Under the pieces are notes generated by a model. That model did no database searches. It was not told the DNA's origin and saw nothing but the letters and a program-made list of their open reading frames with translations. A stretch of DNA of 64,000 nt, from positions 13,461,501 through 13,525,500 of the forward strand of contig NC_061130.1 in assembly GCF_905220365.1 (NCBI RefSeq), given 5' to 3'. How positions within the stretch are numbered: position 1 is the stretch's first letter; the number at the start of each line of letters is the position of its first letter. Positions 23,126 to 34,741 of this stretch are shown one piece after another. The translations under genes and the position numbers were made by a program. This DNA comes from Vanessa cardui. Lineage: Eukaryota > Arthropoda > Insecta > Lepidoptera > Nymphalidae.

Positions 23126-23689
23126 AGCCACGCAAAATATACTTGATGACTGCCTTGTTGGAATAGTTAGTGGATATAAGGCCATATTATGAAGTTTTGA
23201 GTTCGATCCCCTATTCAGCCACTGATCAACGTTTTGTTTTTGTAATAATTATACAAATCGAATGAATAATTTATGAATTCAGTTTTCGTCTAATAATATT
23301 TTATGCCATGTTTGCTAATTAAGATGTCTGTCAATGATTCTAAATAGTTCTGATATGTTTTTTATACATTAATTTTAACTTTTTTTTAAATATTCAATTC
23401 AATGAAGCATTGCACGCCCTTTTCTTGGACAGACTTCATTTTATGAGAGGTTTTCGGATTACAACGCTTTATATTACTTACTCCCGCCAAAATAGCGATA
23501 ATTATTTGACATTTCACTTGATTTTTCTGATTGAGTAAAACCGTGATTCGTTTAAGTTAAGAAAGATTTGACCTAGTTTCGAAGAAGTCATTGATAAACG
23601 CTCCGCTGATGATATCGGTGAAACGGTGTGTACCATATGATTTCTCGTGTTGTGTATATAGAATACAGAATGTTTATCATATATTGTAT
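23126..23689. other. Intergenic, nothing recognised
   Basis: GAGTTCGATCCCCTATTCAG near 23201 resembles a tRNA-type B box but has no A box at the right distance. Confidence 0.4.
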
Positions 23690-23995
23690 TACAATAACAA
23701 CAACAGCCTGTGAAGTTATCACTGCTGGGCTAAGGCCTCCTCTCCCTTTGAGGAGAAGGTTTTGAACATATTCTACCATGCTGTTCCAATGCGGGTTGGT
23801 GGAATACACATGTGGCAGAATTTCTATGAAATGATACACACAGGTTTCCTCACGATGTCTTCCTTCACTGCCGAGCACGAGATGAATTATAAACACAAAT
23901 TAAGCACATGAATATTCAGTGGTGCTTGCATGGGTTTGAACGCGGAATTTTCGGTTAAGATACACGCGTTCAAACTACTAGCCATCTCGGCTCAC
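23690..23995 (-). repeat. tRNA-derived SINE1 copy, near full length
   Basis: Antisense from the AATAACAACAACAGCCTGTG tail to the GCCATCTCGGCTC head. All body blocks are present. Confidence 0.93.
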
Positions 23996-24429
23996 TACTA
24001 TTGTGTTATTTATTTTTATTTCTTGATTATGCTTGGAACTTGGTACTTTTGGGTTGGAAGACTTTTCCAATTACGACCAAACGTGCAAAACAGTCAATCA
24101 TAATCACAGACCGTATTCCCAGTAATTGACGTGCACCTGTGGACACAAATAGAGGTAAACTATTCAAAATTTGATGAGATGGTAATTCACTTAACCGAAG
24201 AGAAATCACGCGCAGCACCGCCGTAATTACGTGCTTTTCGTAGTACGGAACATTAACCAGTATTCCAACTTCTTAACTTTCGGCTGCTCCTGAGAGTTCC
24301 TTGGATAAATTTATGATTTGCAGTTTTATGTTGATTGATTGGTGACGGTGACCAATATGACGGGACCACAGAGATGAACAAATGTGCTTCCGATGGTACG
24401 TCAAATCGGCCAGGGGTGACAGAAAAACT

Positions 24430-24560
24430 ATTTCGTGTGTTTATAATTTATCTTTCTATATTCAGTGGTGAAGAAAAACATCGCGAGGAAACCAGCACTT
24501 TTCTAATTTCCTGAGATATACCTTAGCCCAGCCGTGGGAAATTTACAAGCTGTTACTGTA
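24430..24560 (+). repeat. SINE1 relic without head
   Basis: Retains GTGAAGAAAAACATCGCGAG, GAAACCAGCACTTTTC, and CCTTAGCCCAGCCGTGGG with the tail AATTTACAAGCTGTTAC. Confidence 0.8.
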
Positions 24561-24845
24561 TTGGACATAAAGTGACAGCTCTGTACCTAAATCATTTGCA
24601 TCAATAAAAACACGATATCCTCTGAAGATAAAACGTTGTAAACTATTTTATTAATACAGATTGAAAACACAAACCTAATAGCTTAAGCCTAGGGATTTGC
24701 TTTGAAAATGCATTTTCGCAATAAAATTTAAATCCCGGCATTTGCGGAGCTGCGAGTGCTTATCCGCGGGTTCCTGATATTCGCGGATCATGCAGGGAGC
24801 TGGAAGATTTCAATAACAAACATCGTCTCATATCTTACCATTGCA
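24561..24845. other. Intergenic, nothing firm
   Basis: A GC-richer patch at 24740-24800 (GCGGAGCTGCGAGTGC) has no frame I recognise. Confidence 0.35.
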
Positions 24846-25118
24846 TTGTTATTTTATGTCATTGTTTGGCGATTGGGAAAGTGGGCCAATGTTGGTATTT
24901 GGTCACCAACAATGGCCAATAACAATTTTTATCCATTCTTGACATCGCCAATGTGTCGCCGACCTTGGAATTAAGATATGTCCAGTGAGCCTGCTGTTAC
25001 ACAGGATCACTTACCTTGCAAATCGGAACACAACAAGACTAAGTACAACTTAGGTGTAGAATATTTGATAAGTGGGTGGTACCTACCCAGACGGGTTTTG
25101 CACAAAATCCTACCACAT
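24846..25118 (-). repeat. Repeat A copy, diverged
   Basis: Retains GGTATTTGGTCACCAACA, CATCGCCAATGTGTCGCC, CGGAACACAACAAGACTAAG and GATAAGTGGGTGGTACC in order. Confidence 0.8.
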
Positions 25119-25404
25119 ATTAAATTAATTTAGTCATCTACAATAAGAGCATGAAATTCTATAGCTTTTGTTTAAATTAAAAGCTAAAATAAAAAAACAA
25201 ATTTGCGAATTAAAATTAGGAGCTCTGCGGCGCTAATTAGTCATTAATCAGTACAGCAAATGGTGCTCTTAATACACTGACAAGACTATCAAGTGTAAGT
25301 GAATTTGTGATCATAACACTACATTATAAGACAGGGTTAAGTTAAGAAACATTTTTTGAAAATTCGATGAGTAAATTTGTATAAATTTAATCACACTATC
25401 ATAT

Positions 25405-25525
25405 CAACAACGGCAGGCAGGAGCTGGATGCGAGTAGCCGGTAAAGAACGTAAAGATCACAGTGGCGTGCACTTGGAGGGGTCTACATATATCCAGCAGT
25501 GAACAAAATAAGGTTGATGATTATG
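25405..25525 (+). mobile_element. RTE-like LINE 3' coding remnant
   Basis: Sense copy: GAGCTGGATGCGAGTAGCCG and CACAGTGGCGTGCACTTGG, matching in reverse the tail at 16983-17345. A frame around 25460 gives SQWRALGG. It ends in a GATTATGATGATAATGATC simple repeat typical of this family. Confidence 0.75.
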
Positions 25526-26292
25526 ATGATAATGATCATATCAACTACATTATCTCCATGCTGGTCAAATGGAAGACGTTGGTGCAGGTTAACTGTTAAC
25601 ATTAGTATCTAAAGTAATCCCTTAAGTCTGCAAAAGAAATTTTCACATCGAAAATAAAGCTAAAAGTTTATAAACTGAAATTGCAGGCGTATTCGATTAT
25701 TTCTTGACATTAAATAAATTTATTTTATTTTATTAACATTGTCACTTGCAATTATTTTAATAGCCAATTAGAACACGTAAAGTAAATTGAAGTTAGAAGT
25801 AATTAAACAATTTATTATATCTTGCGAAGCTTCTTCTACTTTTCAGGGGGACAATTAGCAAGCAAATTAATGTCACGTGTAAGGTACTCCGTTTAAAAGA
25901 CTAATTGAAACTTCTATGACAGTTCTGCTCTCCCTTTCACTCTCACGTACATGATGTATTTCCGTCTTTGTCACTTGGACGAAACTTCGAAACGTCATCG
26001 TATTCTTACTCAAGATACGTTTTACTTTGAAATTTTATGCTACAATCAATACAGCTAAAGAGCTAAGAGAGCTTTTTGTTTAACCAAAATAAGAACCTTT
26101 TGCTAATATAGTTGACTATGTTGAGTCAAGATATCCTTTCTTTTCCGAGATAATGGACTAACATTGTTAAATTCAGGATTGTCTGCCTTACAAGGTTGCC
26201 ATAATTACGAAATAATATAATAAACGTTCTGTAGATTATAACGTGATGCAATGGATTTGCATTGTGTTTATTAACCTTCTTGGTTTTTGGCC
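25526..26292. other. Intergenic, nothing recognised
   Basis: No exon or repeat family recognised. Confidence 0.4.
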
Positions 26293-26555
26293 TTTGTGCA
26301 AGCCCGTCTGGGTAGGTAGCACTCAATTATTAGATATTCTACCACCAAAGAACAGTACTTAGTATCGTTTGTGTTGGTATTTGAAGGGTGAGTGAGTCAG
26401 TGGGCTACAGGCGCAAGGGAGATAACAACTTAGTTCTCAATGCACCTCGCATTGGTGATTTAAGGAACGGTTAATAATTCTTACAGCGCCATTGTCTTTG
26501 GGCAGTGATGCTTACCATCAGGTGGCCCGTATGTTCATACGCCAACTGATAGAAT
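26293..26555 (+). repeat. Repeat A copy
   Basis: CTTTGTGCAAGCCCGTCTGG, ATTCTACCACCAAAGAACAG, GAGTGAGTCAGTGGGCTACAG (in part) and CATCAGGTGGCCCGTATG are in family order. Confidence 0.87.
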
Positions 26556-26589
26556 GAAAAAACATGTGTTGGCTGTTAATTGCCGCATA

Positions 26590-26700
26590 TGTAGTAGTTA
26601 CACATGGAGCCCGCAATAGAGCAGCTCGTTGGAATGTCCAAAAATTCTCCGCAAATGGAGAGAAGGCCTAACAGTCGTGGTATGTTTACAAGCTGATATT
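26590..26700 (+). repeat. SINE1 3' relic
   Basis: Weak match to the body end: ATGGAGCCCGCAATAGAGCA, CTCCGCAAATGGAGAGAAGG and TGTTTACAAGCTG. Confidence 0.45.
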
Positions 26701-26902
26701 ATAGACAATCACTAATAAAATCTAATCTGCGATCTGAAATTGACATTTAACTACAGAGCTATTTAAATATCTTGTACAAAATTAATGATACATATGTCAA
26801 TCTATCAACTGACTATTATTTATTCGTTCTCATTATCTGTATATAAATTACGATGTCAAATCTAATGAGATAAGATTCATTCTTAATATCAATCGGAAAT
26901 AG

Positions 26903-27655
26903 TGTTGATAACTATAATCACGATAAATACAACAGATAGTAATGTACATAAGAATATTTTGAATAGTTATCATTGTGATAAGTAGAGCATACTTTTTGCA
27001 GATTGATGTCTTCACGTCTTGTTACGTTATTGTAAGTCTGTAATTAATTGAACGACGACCTCTGTGATCGAGTGGTGTGTAAGAGTACACCGGATTTCAT
27101 GGGTACCCACTTTGAGGTCCCAGGTTCGATTCCCGGCCGAGTCGATGTAGTAGTTTATTAGTTTTCTATGTCGTCTTAGGTCTGGGTGTTTGTACCTTCG
27201 TTACTTCTGATTTTCCATAACACAAGTTCTTAAGCTACTTACATTGGGATCAGAGTAATGTATGTGATGTTGTACAATATTCATTTAATTTTGTCATAAA
27301 TAGATAATGTTTACAAATTCATTCGATTTAATTATGTATGTAGTTAATAAGTTCATATTGAATGTTTAATACGAAATATTTTAGATCAGATGGAATTCTA
27401 ATAACTATCCTTGTGATAAATACGACGAATAGATGTGCAAATAAGAATATTTGTAATAGTCATCATTATGAAAAGTAGAGCATACTCTGTACAGACTATC
27501 CTATCCCTTGAAGTTATGTAACATTAATGTAAGTTTGTTATGAATTTTGTCAAGAACGGGAAAGGTTTACAAATTCAACACATTTAATTATGTATATAAC
27601 ATAGATTATAAGTCAATATTTAATGATTAATAGGGAATGATATGGCTGAGATCAG
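26903..27655. repeat. Tandem duplication of about 260 bp, one unit split by SINE2
   Basis: Unit 1 (26903-27398, excluding SINE2 at 27053-27285) and unit 2 (about 27399-27655) share GATAACTATAATCACGATAA versus ATAACTATCCTTGTGATAAA, AAGTAGAGCATACT and TTTACAAATTCA. Unit 2 lacks the SINE and so shows the pre-insertion site. Confidence 0.75.
27053..27285 (+). repeat. tRNA-derived SINE2 copy, full length
   Basis: Head ACGACCTCTGTGATCGAGTG with a good A box, B box GGTTCGATTCC, then TCGATGTAGTAGTTTATTAG, GTTACTTCTGATTTTCC and GTATGTGATGTTGTACAAT. It lies in the first unit of a tandem duplication. Confidence 0.92.
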
Positions 27656-28132
27656 CCTAGTTAGTTGTATCATTTCAAAGATGCTTTCTCGCCTGATTTG
27701 AATTGAACATTAGATAGGATTTTAAATGAATAATCTTGATAAGAACTTAGATACTTAGTAATGATGACATGAGCCTCAGAACCAAACAGTACGGGTTCAA
27801 GTTCAGACACGAGACTAAATTTTCATGAAGAATTTAGTAAGTAATCTCGTATTTGATGGTTATAAAATATAATTTAACTGAAAAGCTTCATGCTTATCCA
27901 CCAACTTATATTGGAACAGCAAAGAAATATACGTGTTCCTCAAAATGAAAGGTCATATTGTTAAACAACATACTTTCAAATATTTCATCGCATCGCATGC
28001 ATAGGCGGCTTAATATAAGACAGAAAACTCAATAATGGCAGTCATATTTTATAAAATTGATTATTTAGTAATGTTGTCAAGACGAACGAATATAATTTTA
28101 TAATGTCCGTTTAAACGAAATCTACATTAAAA
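27656..28132. other. Intergenic, nothing firm
   Basis: A faint SINE1-like string (CCACCAACTTATATTGGAAC near 27899) is too short to call. Confidence 0.4.
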
Positions 28133-28385
28133 ATCAAAATCAAAATAAACTTTATTAAAGTGGGCTTTAACAAGCACTTTTGAATCGTTAATTAACAATT
28201 AAGTGTAGCTACCACCGGTTCGGAAAGTTGATTATACCGAGAAGAACTTTCAAGAAACTCAGTAGTTACTCTTTTTCAACATTTAAAAAATAGTTAATAC
28301 AATTATTTAAATTAATATATCCTGCCTGGAAGTCAACAGGTATTAATTCCACTACTTTTATCATCATATATTGAGTCGATTTCAG
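28133..28385 (-). mobile_element. LINE D 3' tail
   Basis: Antisense of a LINE 3' end: AAATCAAAATCAAAATAAAC (reverse of the AATAAA-containing tail), AAAGTGGGCTTTAACAAGC, CTACCACCGGTTCGGAAAG and CCTGGAAGTCAACAGG. Only the untranslated part is present. Confidence 0.85.
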
Positions 28386-29059
28386 GCACTAAGTTGCAGC
28401 TGCAGCCTACATAGCAAAAATCAACCATGTTTTATGCATTTATATACGAACAGTGTGAGATGAAAATCGACAAGAAAATCAAAATTCAAAAACTAAGATA
28501 TACCTACTCTAGTACACAGGCCCACAATTTTTTTCAGGTCTGCTAGCACTGCCAACCATCATCAGACGCGTGATAATAATAAGTATTAATATTTTACTAT
28601 CTATTAGGAACATTTTTTATTTAAGTGTTTGTATTGCTGACCTCAAAATTTATTTCACATAGGAAACATATATTTTGCGAAACATGTGCGTTTATATAAT
28701 CGTACAATCAATAGCTAATGAATGAAAATAAAATATTCGCCTCATCTGACATAAGCTTTCCAAACCAAAAAGATTTAGTAACATTTATTTCGTTTGAAAT
28801 TCACAGCTATTAACTTTGTGTCGATATTAAAAGTTATCTAGTTTTAGAGAGCATGAAAATTCATGATATTCTAAACAGTCCCAAAACATTTGGGTCAATA
28901 TCATAAATATGCGAAGATGTCCTGACATTTCGGTATAATAACTTCACATTCCATTGGAATTATTTTATTTATTTAAATTCGTGAAGTTTATTTCATGGTC
29001 TGGTGGTTTGGCAAATAAAGTCAGACGCTGATAGTCAGTCAACAAAACGCCGACACTGT
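28386..29059. other. Intergenic, nothing recognised
   Basis: AT-rich, no supported feature. Confidence 0.4.
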
Positions 29060-29295
29060 GAGACTGTAAGTCCTACGAGACTTGGCACTGTGAGAATTAA
29101 CCATGTTTTATAATATAATGTAAGTACCAATATTAACCATATCGTGGATGAAAAATGCAGAATGAATGAGAGACTACGAGACTGTAAGTCCTACAGGACT
29201 TGTCACTGTGAGAATTAACCATGTTTTATAATATAATGTAAATACCAATATTAACCATATCAAGGATGAAAAATGCAGAATGGATGAGAAGAGCC
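29060..29295. repeat. 118-bp tandem duplication
   Basis: GAGACTGTAAGTCCTAC begins at 29060 and again at 29178. The two units agree at nearly every position up to GAAAAATGCAGAATG. The second unit runs into LINE coding sequence. Confidence 0.92.
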
Positions 29296-29355
29296 GAAGA
29301 TCGGGTTCAGTGGCGCGTTTTGAGCTCCCTCAAGCCTACGAAGATGATGATTAAC
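29268..29355 (+). mobile_element. RTE-like LINE C-terminal remnant
   Basis: An open frame reads AEWMRRAEDRVQWRVL, matching the W-R-x-A-E-D-R-x-W-R signature at the end of RTE-type LINE proteins. It ends in GAAGATGATGATTAA. It forms the right end of the 118-bp tandem pair. Confidence 0.7.
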
Positions 29356-30113
29356 CATCTCTGGTATGCAATGTGCCACCAACGAACTAGAAAAGTTACA
29401 TAGAATTTTCATAATTCGCCTTTTCAACGGAGTACTTGTGGCTCAAGAGTTATTAATACAAGATTTTTTTTTAATTCTTTAAAAGCTGGTGAAGTTATAT
29501 TTGCCTTATGTAATTTTTAATGAGCTATATTTTATGCCTTTATTTTTATTTTCTAATAATAAAGTTTTCCTTTCTCATCACTATGTACATTATTATGTCC
29601 TCATAAAGTAATATCTTATAAGATATCCTATTTATTCATCAATTAATTTATAATTTATATTTTAACAATTTTGGAGTGAAATTTATGTATCTGGCTTTTT
29701 TTGCACAGCCTCCGTGGCGATAGGTTATACTTTATTTTCATTTACAAGACTTTAGTCGCGATACAACTTGCCTACATCGTCAGTTTTTCAACGACAATTT
29801 TCAAACAGTGAATTGGTCGAAACGTTGTCTAATTTCACAAAGACAGGCTTTAATCTACTTCTGATCAAATATTACATATGTACATATATATACATGTATA
29901 ATATGAAGATGCTTTGTGTAAATATCTCCCATATTTACCATATATATCTAAAGAACCTGAGGAGTATAATCCTTGTAAAATTAACATAACCAGGAATTGT
30001 TAATGAACTGTTTACTGAACAAACTCATTAATCTTTGATAACTATATAGAGTATAATATTTAACATATAGATTGATATATTTTTTTATTTGATAAAAGGT
30101 GATTTAGTGTTGA
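29356..30113. other. Intergenic, nothing recognised
   Basis: AT-rich, no supported feature. Confidence 0.4.
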
Positions 30114-30382
30114 CGAACTTTGCCCGCGACCTTGTACACATTTGAATTAAAAAAAAATATATATTGTACCCAAAGTTACTCCTTATTATATCAGTTATCC
30201 CCCAGTGAAAGTCCCTTCATAATCGGTCCAGCCGTTCTAGAGATTACCCGGAACAAACAGACAGACAAAAATTGTAAAAAAAAATATATTGGCATATGTA
30301 CCGTGTATACAAACATATGCATTGATTAAGAAAGGGCTATTTTATTATTACAAACAGACAATCAAATTTTATTATGTGTAGA
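30114..30382 (-). mobile_element. Helitron-like non-autonomous element
   Basis: On the - strand it starts TCTACACATAATAAAATTTG at 30382 after an A, runs through ACAGACAGACAAAAATTG (plus-strand text) and GGTCCAGCCGTTCTAGAG, and ends near TTTGCCCGCGACC at 30117. The terminal CTAG is degraded. A member of the same family as 2539-2807 and 54560-54697. Confidence 0.75.
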
Positions 30383-30404
30383 TAAGATTAAAAAAGTGTT
30401 TACA

Positions 30405-30550
30405 AATCAAAATTAAAAATAGCTGTTCTACAAATGACTGCGTGGAATGGCTGTAGGAATTGCAATTACGAACTCTGGGCGAAAAATGAACCAGATTTTA
30501 TCACCAGCGGAGGCAATAAGACGCGGAATTATATGTTCAATTTAATGTTA
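30405..30550 (-). mobile_element. LINE E 3' coding remnant, diverged
   Basis: Antisense match to 15365-15490: ACTGCGTGGAATGGCTG, GGGCGAAAAATGAACCAG, TCACCAGCGGAGGCAATAAG. Frame broken. Confidence 0.7.
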
Positions 30551-30676
30551 CACAATAAATACTGTCTGGCTTTTATTATGTTGAAAGTTTGTAAAGGTTT
30601 TTGTTAAAATTTATCATTATGTGTGACTGTCTGGAAATTAATTTTACTAAACATATTTTAATGTGTGTTTCACTTG

Positions 30677-30950
30677 GTGGTAGGTCTTTGTGCAAGCCTG
30701 TCCTGTGGTACCTACCTAAGGTACCACTCACTCATCAGTTATTCTACCGACAAATATCAGTACTCAGTATTTATGTGTTCCGGTTTGAGAGGTGAGTGAG
30801 CCAGTGTAACTACATGCACAAGGGATATAACATCTTAGTTCCCTAGGTTGGTGGCACATTGACGATGTAAGGAATAGTTAATATTTCTTACAGCGTCATT
30901 GTCTGTGGGTGACGGTGACCACTTACCATCAGGTGGCCCATATGCTTCGT
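30677..30950 (+). repeat. Repeat A copy
   Basis: Begins GGTGGTAGGTCTTTGTGCAAG and ends CATCAGGTGGCCCATATG; all family blocks are present. Confidence 0.92.
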
Positions 30951-32317
30951 AAATTATAAATGGCTATATAGTCACTTTGAGGTCCGAACGGTTTTGTAGA
31001 CTGTAAATAATTCCCGAAAATCTAAAGCTGATATTCCGTCGCTAAGCAATACAAGATGCCAATAAAACGAACTATTGTTACAAGAAATTCAATATTTAAT
31101 ATAATAACAGTAAACTTAAAAAACATTAAGACAATTGTAGCGCGATTTAAAGAACTATTAACGCCATCTATTAACAACAAAATAAACTAACCGTTTTATT
31201 GACATAAATATGAATACATGTACCTGATAATTAAATTAAATGGCAAAACATATTCATTAACGTGTTTTATAAAAACAGTATTAACTGTAGTGTCTGTATG
31301 ATCCGTGTGCTGTGTTTATGAAAGAATAGTGCCAACACCACGATGCATACGTCCGGGTTGCAATCGAATGTACTGCCATACCTGGGGAAGTACCACTCAG
31401 TCATTTAAAATCGGCGTAAAGCTAACTGCTGAGCTGTGGCTTTTAGTCCGGTATGTGAGAGTCGGGTGGAGGATCGGGCTATTTTTCAGCCTTTGCAGTG
31501 GAGAATGCCTCTCTGGACATCAATCAGGATCTACACCTGAACAGGAATAGCCAAGCTGTCCTTAAATTTTGACAAATTTGCACTTGCGAACAAAAGCAAA
31601 CAGAGCAATCTTCATCAAGCAACTTCTTCCACATTCAATGCGGAACATATGACATGTGCTTCTGCAAAATAATGTTATGAATTCCAATTTGAACGCCGTT
31701 CAATTTAACCTTGGTTTTATCCCCTGAGAAACATCGGCTATCTACCCTCGGCAACAGTAATTTGACAACGTTAATATTTGTCAATATACGTGTGTTTGCT
31801 TTTAGATAGATGGTGTTTGTAATTAAAGCTGGTTTAATTACAAGCTTTTGTTTAACTTTGCTAGTTAGTTAAACCGGTTTCAACCACTTCAGTTGAAAGA
31901 CATACATTTTGATTTTGATAACAGTATAATCTAATGTGCTAAATTTTGCTTGACTTGATAAAACATGTTCGCATGTGTTTCGACACGTGCTTGCAACGTG
32001 CGTATCGATTTGTTGACTTGTGTGACAATAGCTGATGACACAAACTGATTGCTCGGAGCTAAAGTTTACTTGATAATACTATGTAAATGGGACTCGTGAT
32101 TTACTTATTTATTTAACCAATGGTAATCAAGACTTTGATTGGCTATATCCAGTTATAACTGGTATCCGTCTGAGGTGCGTCAAAGTTCTAGATTCTATAC
32201 CATACTAAACGAGTCAATTCGTCACCTTTTTTGGGACTCTCGTTGATACATGTCCACGATAGGACGCGTCTGTTCCAATAATTGGTCTTTCTATACATAT
32301 AAACTGCTTACTATACT
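30951..32317. other. Intergenic, nothing firm
   Basis: 31300-31560 is GC-richer with an 81-codon frame (31305-31550, +) that I do not recognise and do not call as a gene. The rest is AT-rich with no repeat identified. Confidence 0.35.
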
Positions 32318-32402
32318 TCCGAGCTTATTCCACTACGTTCCTCACGATAATTTCCTTCACGACTAATTATAAGATGAAGTATGAAACACATGTAGCACAA
32401 GA
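32318..32402 (-). repeat. SINE1 relic
   Basis: TTCCTCACGATAATTTCCTT and CACGACTAATTATAAGATGA resemble the central SINE1 body, heavily mutated. Confidence 0.5.
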
Positions 32403-32504
32403 TACTTTAGTGCGACTTCTTCTTCGATCTTGTACTAATGGTCAATTTACATCCAAAATCATATCGATTTATTAATTTAAATACTCATCTCAGAAATTTT
32501 ATAT

Positions 32505-32650
32505 CCTCATCCTCCTGCCCTTATCCCAATATTATTTGGGGTTGGCGCAGCATGTCTTCTCCTTCCATACTTCTCTGTCAGACGTCATCTCACAAGTAAC
32601 ATTCTTTCCAACCATATCTTCTTTCACACAATCCATCCAGCTTAAAGTTT
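32505..32650 (-). mobile_element. Second RTE-like LINE tail, fragment
   Basis: CTGCCCTTATCCCAATATTA, GGCGCAGCATGTCTTCTCC and CTCACAAGTAACATTCTTTC match the antisense of the better copy at 37436-37680. Confidence 0.75.
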
Positions 32651-33015
32651 TCCGTGGAGTAAATTTTGAAATTGGAACATAGCAATAATTTCATAATCTA
32701 GGTCTTGACGTCTCGCACGTCACTGGATCAAAGTTCAATCATATCCTCATAGTATTCAAAACTATCAATTGAATTGTAATCAAGAGATAACGAAGATTAT
32801 TGATAAATAATTATCAACGAATTAATTGAATTAAATCGTATCAGGCATGCTGTTAGAGATTAGAAACAATTAATGTATATATTTTTATTATAATGAACAC
32901 GAGTTCAGCGTGTGAAACGTTATCCGACGCCTGATTTGTTTTTTATCTCTGACTGATTATAACATCGGTTTTTAAACAAAGTTCAGGTTGAGGTATTTTT
33001 GATGCAAATTTAAAT

Positions 33016-33201
33016 CGCTATCTCTAATTAGACCATATTCAACTTCATTTGTTGAAGATTTCGTTCTTGATCCTTATACATTTTGGCTTCCAAAATATCA
33101 GTAAAAATCGTTATCTCTAATTAAACCATATCTAACCTCATTTGTTAAAGATTTCTTTCTCGGTCCTTATACATTTAGCCCCCCAAAATGTCAGTAAAAA
33201 T
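33016..33201. repeat. 93-bp diverged tandem duplication
   Basis: ATCTCTAATTAGACCATAT at 33020 and ATCTCTAATTAAACCATAT at 33113 start two similar units, both ending in AGTAAAAAT. Roughly one base in eight differs by eye, so this is an old event. Confidence 0.85.
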
Positions 33202-34424
33202 TTCTATATGCCCCACTAATAATGAAAGTTCAAGATCTTTTTATATTTTTGCTCTAATTGAGATTGTAATGATTTCCCCATGTCTTATTAATCATCTAAA
33301 TCAACGGTGCTTGCTTTGGTTTGAATCAACCTTTATAAGTGACAGTAGTTATGCTTCTATCAAACAGTTAGTCATGTTCATTGAATATTTTACCTCTTTC
33401 GAAATGTATTTCATCATAATCTAAAGCAAGAAAAAATATGTAATTCATACATGGAATTCCTTAAGCTTTCAGTTGTAAATAATTTTGCCCCATTGTGATC
33501 TATTATTTGTTTTAGTTTTGCACCCCATAAGTTATTTTTAAAATTAGAACTTGTTAAACCACAAAATCATTTTGGATATCATGTGTTCTTATTTTTATAC
33601 GGGCTCACTTACCATTAAAATTAGTTTTTGGTTGTTAAAAAACAAGTGAATGAATGATAAAATCAATTAGACGGCTTGTCTGCACTAATAGACATAATTA
33701 TATGGACGATTTAATAGTGGCACTGATATCAAATACTGGAAGGCATTTTGAAAAGAGATTAGCCAGTCATTAGCCAGGTCTTACAAACACATGATCACCC
33801 TATTCATCTTCTTCTTCTTCACTTCGTCTTAGTATCATATTATCCCAAACTCTAACGATATCCGTAAAGCCGATATAACTAGAGATACTCCAAGTGCTGG
33901 ATCAACAGTCTTTATGACCTTCCCATTGCCTACTTTCAACTCTTCGATGACACTAATAATTTCTCAACTACTTCCGCGGTCTGACCTAATCCTCCCCTCC
34001 CTGATAATCCCTTGTCAAAATCAGTATCAATAATAAGCTACTTAGTATTAATTATACCAATGACCCAATCATAGTCAGTCAGCCGTTAATTATCATCGGA
34101 TTTGCCAATTTTTGGGTATTTTCGTCCGTGACCGAGTCGTGTTAAATATAATCTAAAGAATAAATAATGAAATCTTCGACACCTGTTCATTGTTTACGTG
34201 TAGAAAGTGGGATTATCAGATAATATCGATTCCACACCATATTGCGTTTAATGACGTCACATGCTCTGATAACGAGCGAAGGGATGTTTAATTAATTGAA
34301 ATATTTCGTCGGATTACGATAATTATGTATCGTATGAATTTTATCGTTTCGAGTTCCGGTGGAAAAATAAGATTAGGTCTTAAATTCGAGAATATATTTC
34401 TCGAATCGTTTAAAATTTATAAAT
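33202..34424. other. Intergenic with one GC-richer block
   Basis: 33780-34030 is richer in C and T on the + strand (TCATCTTCTTCTTCTTCACT near 33809) and may be an old LINE end in the - direction. No frame is intact. The rest is AT-rich with nothing recognised. Confidence 0.35.
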
Positions 34425-34741
34425 AGTAAGTAAGTAAAATAAAAGCCTGTACATTTCCCACTGCTGAGATAAGGCCTCCTCTTCCATTAAGGAAAGGGTT
34501 TGGGAAATATTCCACCACGCTGTTCCAATGCGTGTTGGTGGAATGTACATGTAACAGAATTTCGATGAAATTAGACATATGCAGGTTTCCTAACGATGTT
34601 TTCCTTCACCGCCGAGCACGAGATGAATTATAAACACAAATTAAGCACATAAATATAGTGGTTTGCCTGCCTTGCCTGGGTTTGTACCCGCAATCATCGG
34701 TTAAGATGCACGAGTTCTAACCACTGGGCCATCTCAGCTCT
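34425..34741 (-). repeat. tRNA-derived SINE1 copy, full length
   Basis: Antisense from the AGTAAGTAAGTAAAATAAAAG tail (in part) to the CTAACCACTGGGCCATCTCA head; all blocks present. Confidence 0.93.

Noticed and set aside
24027..24218. 63-codon frame on the - strand
   Set aside because: Composition looks mildly coding-like, but no motif, no splice site and no neighbouring exon could be supported.
31305..31550. 81-codon cysteine-containing frame on the + strand
   Set aside because: No signal peptide or cysteine pattern of a known family, and no splice signals; likely part of an unidentified repeat.
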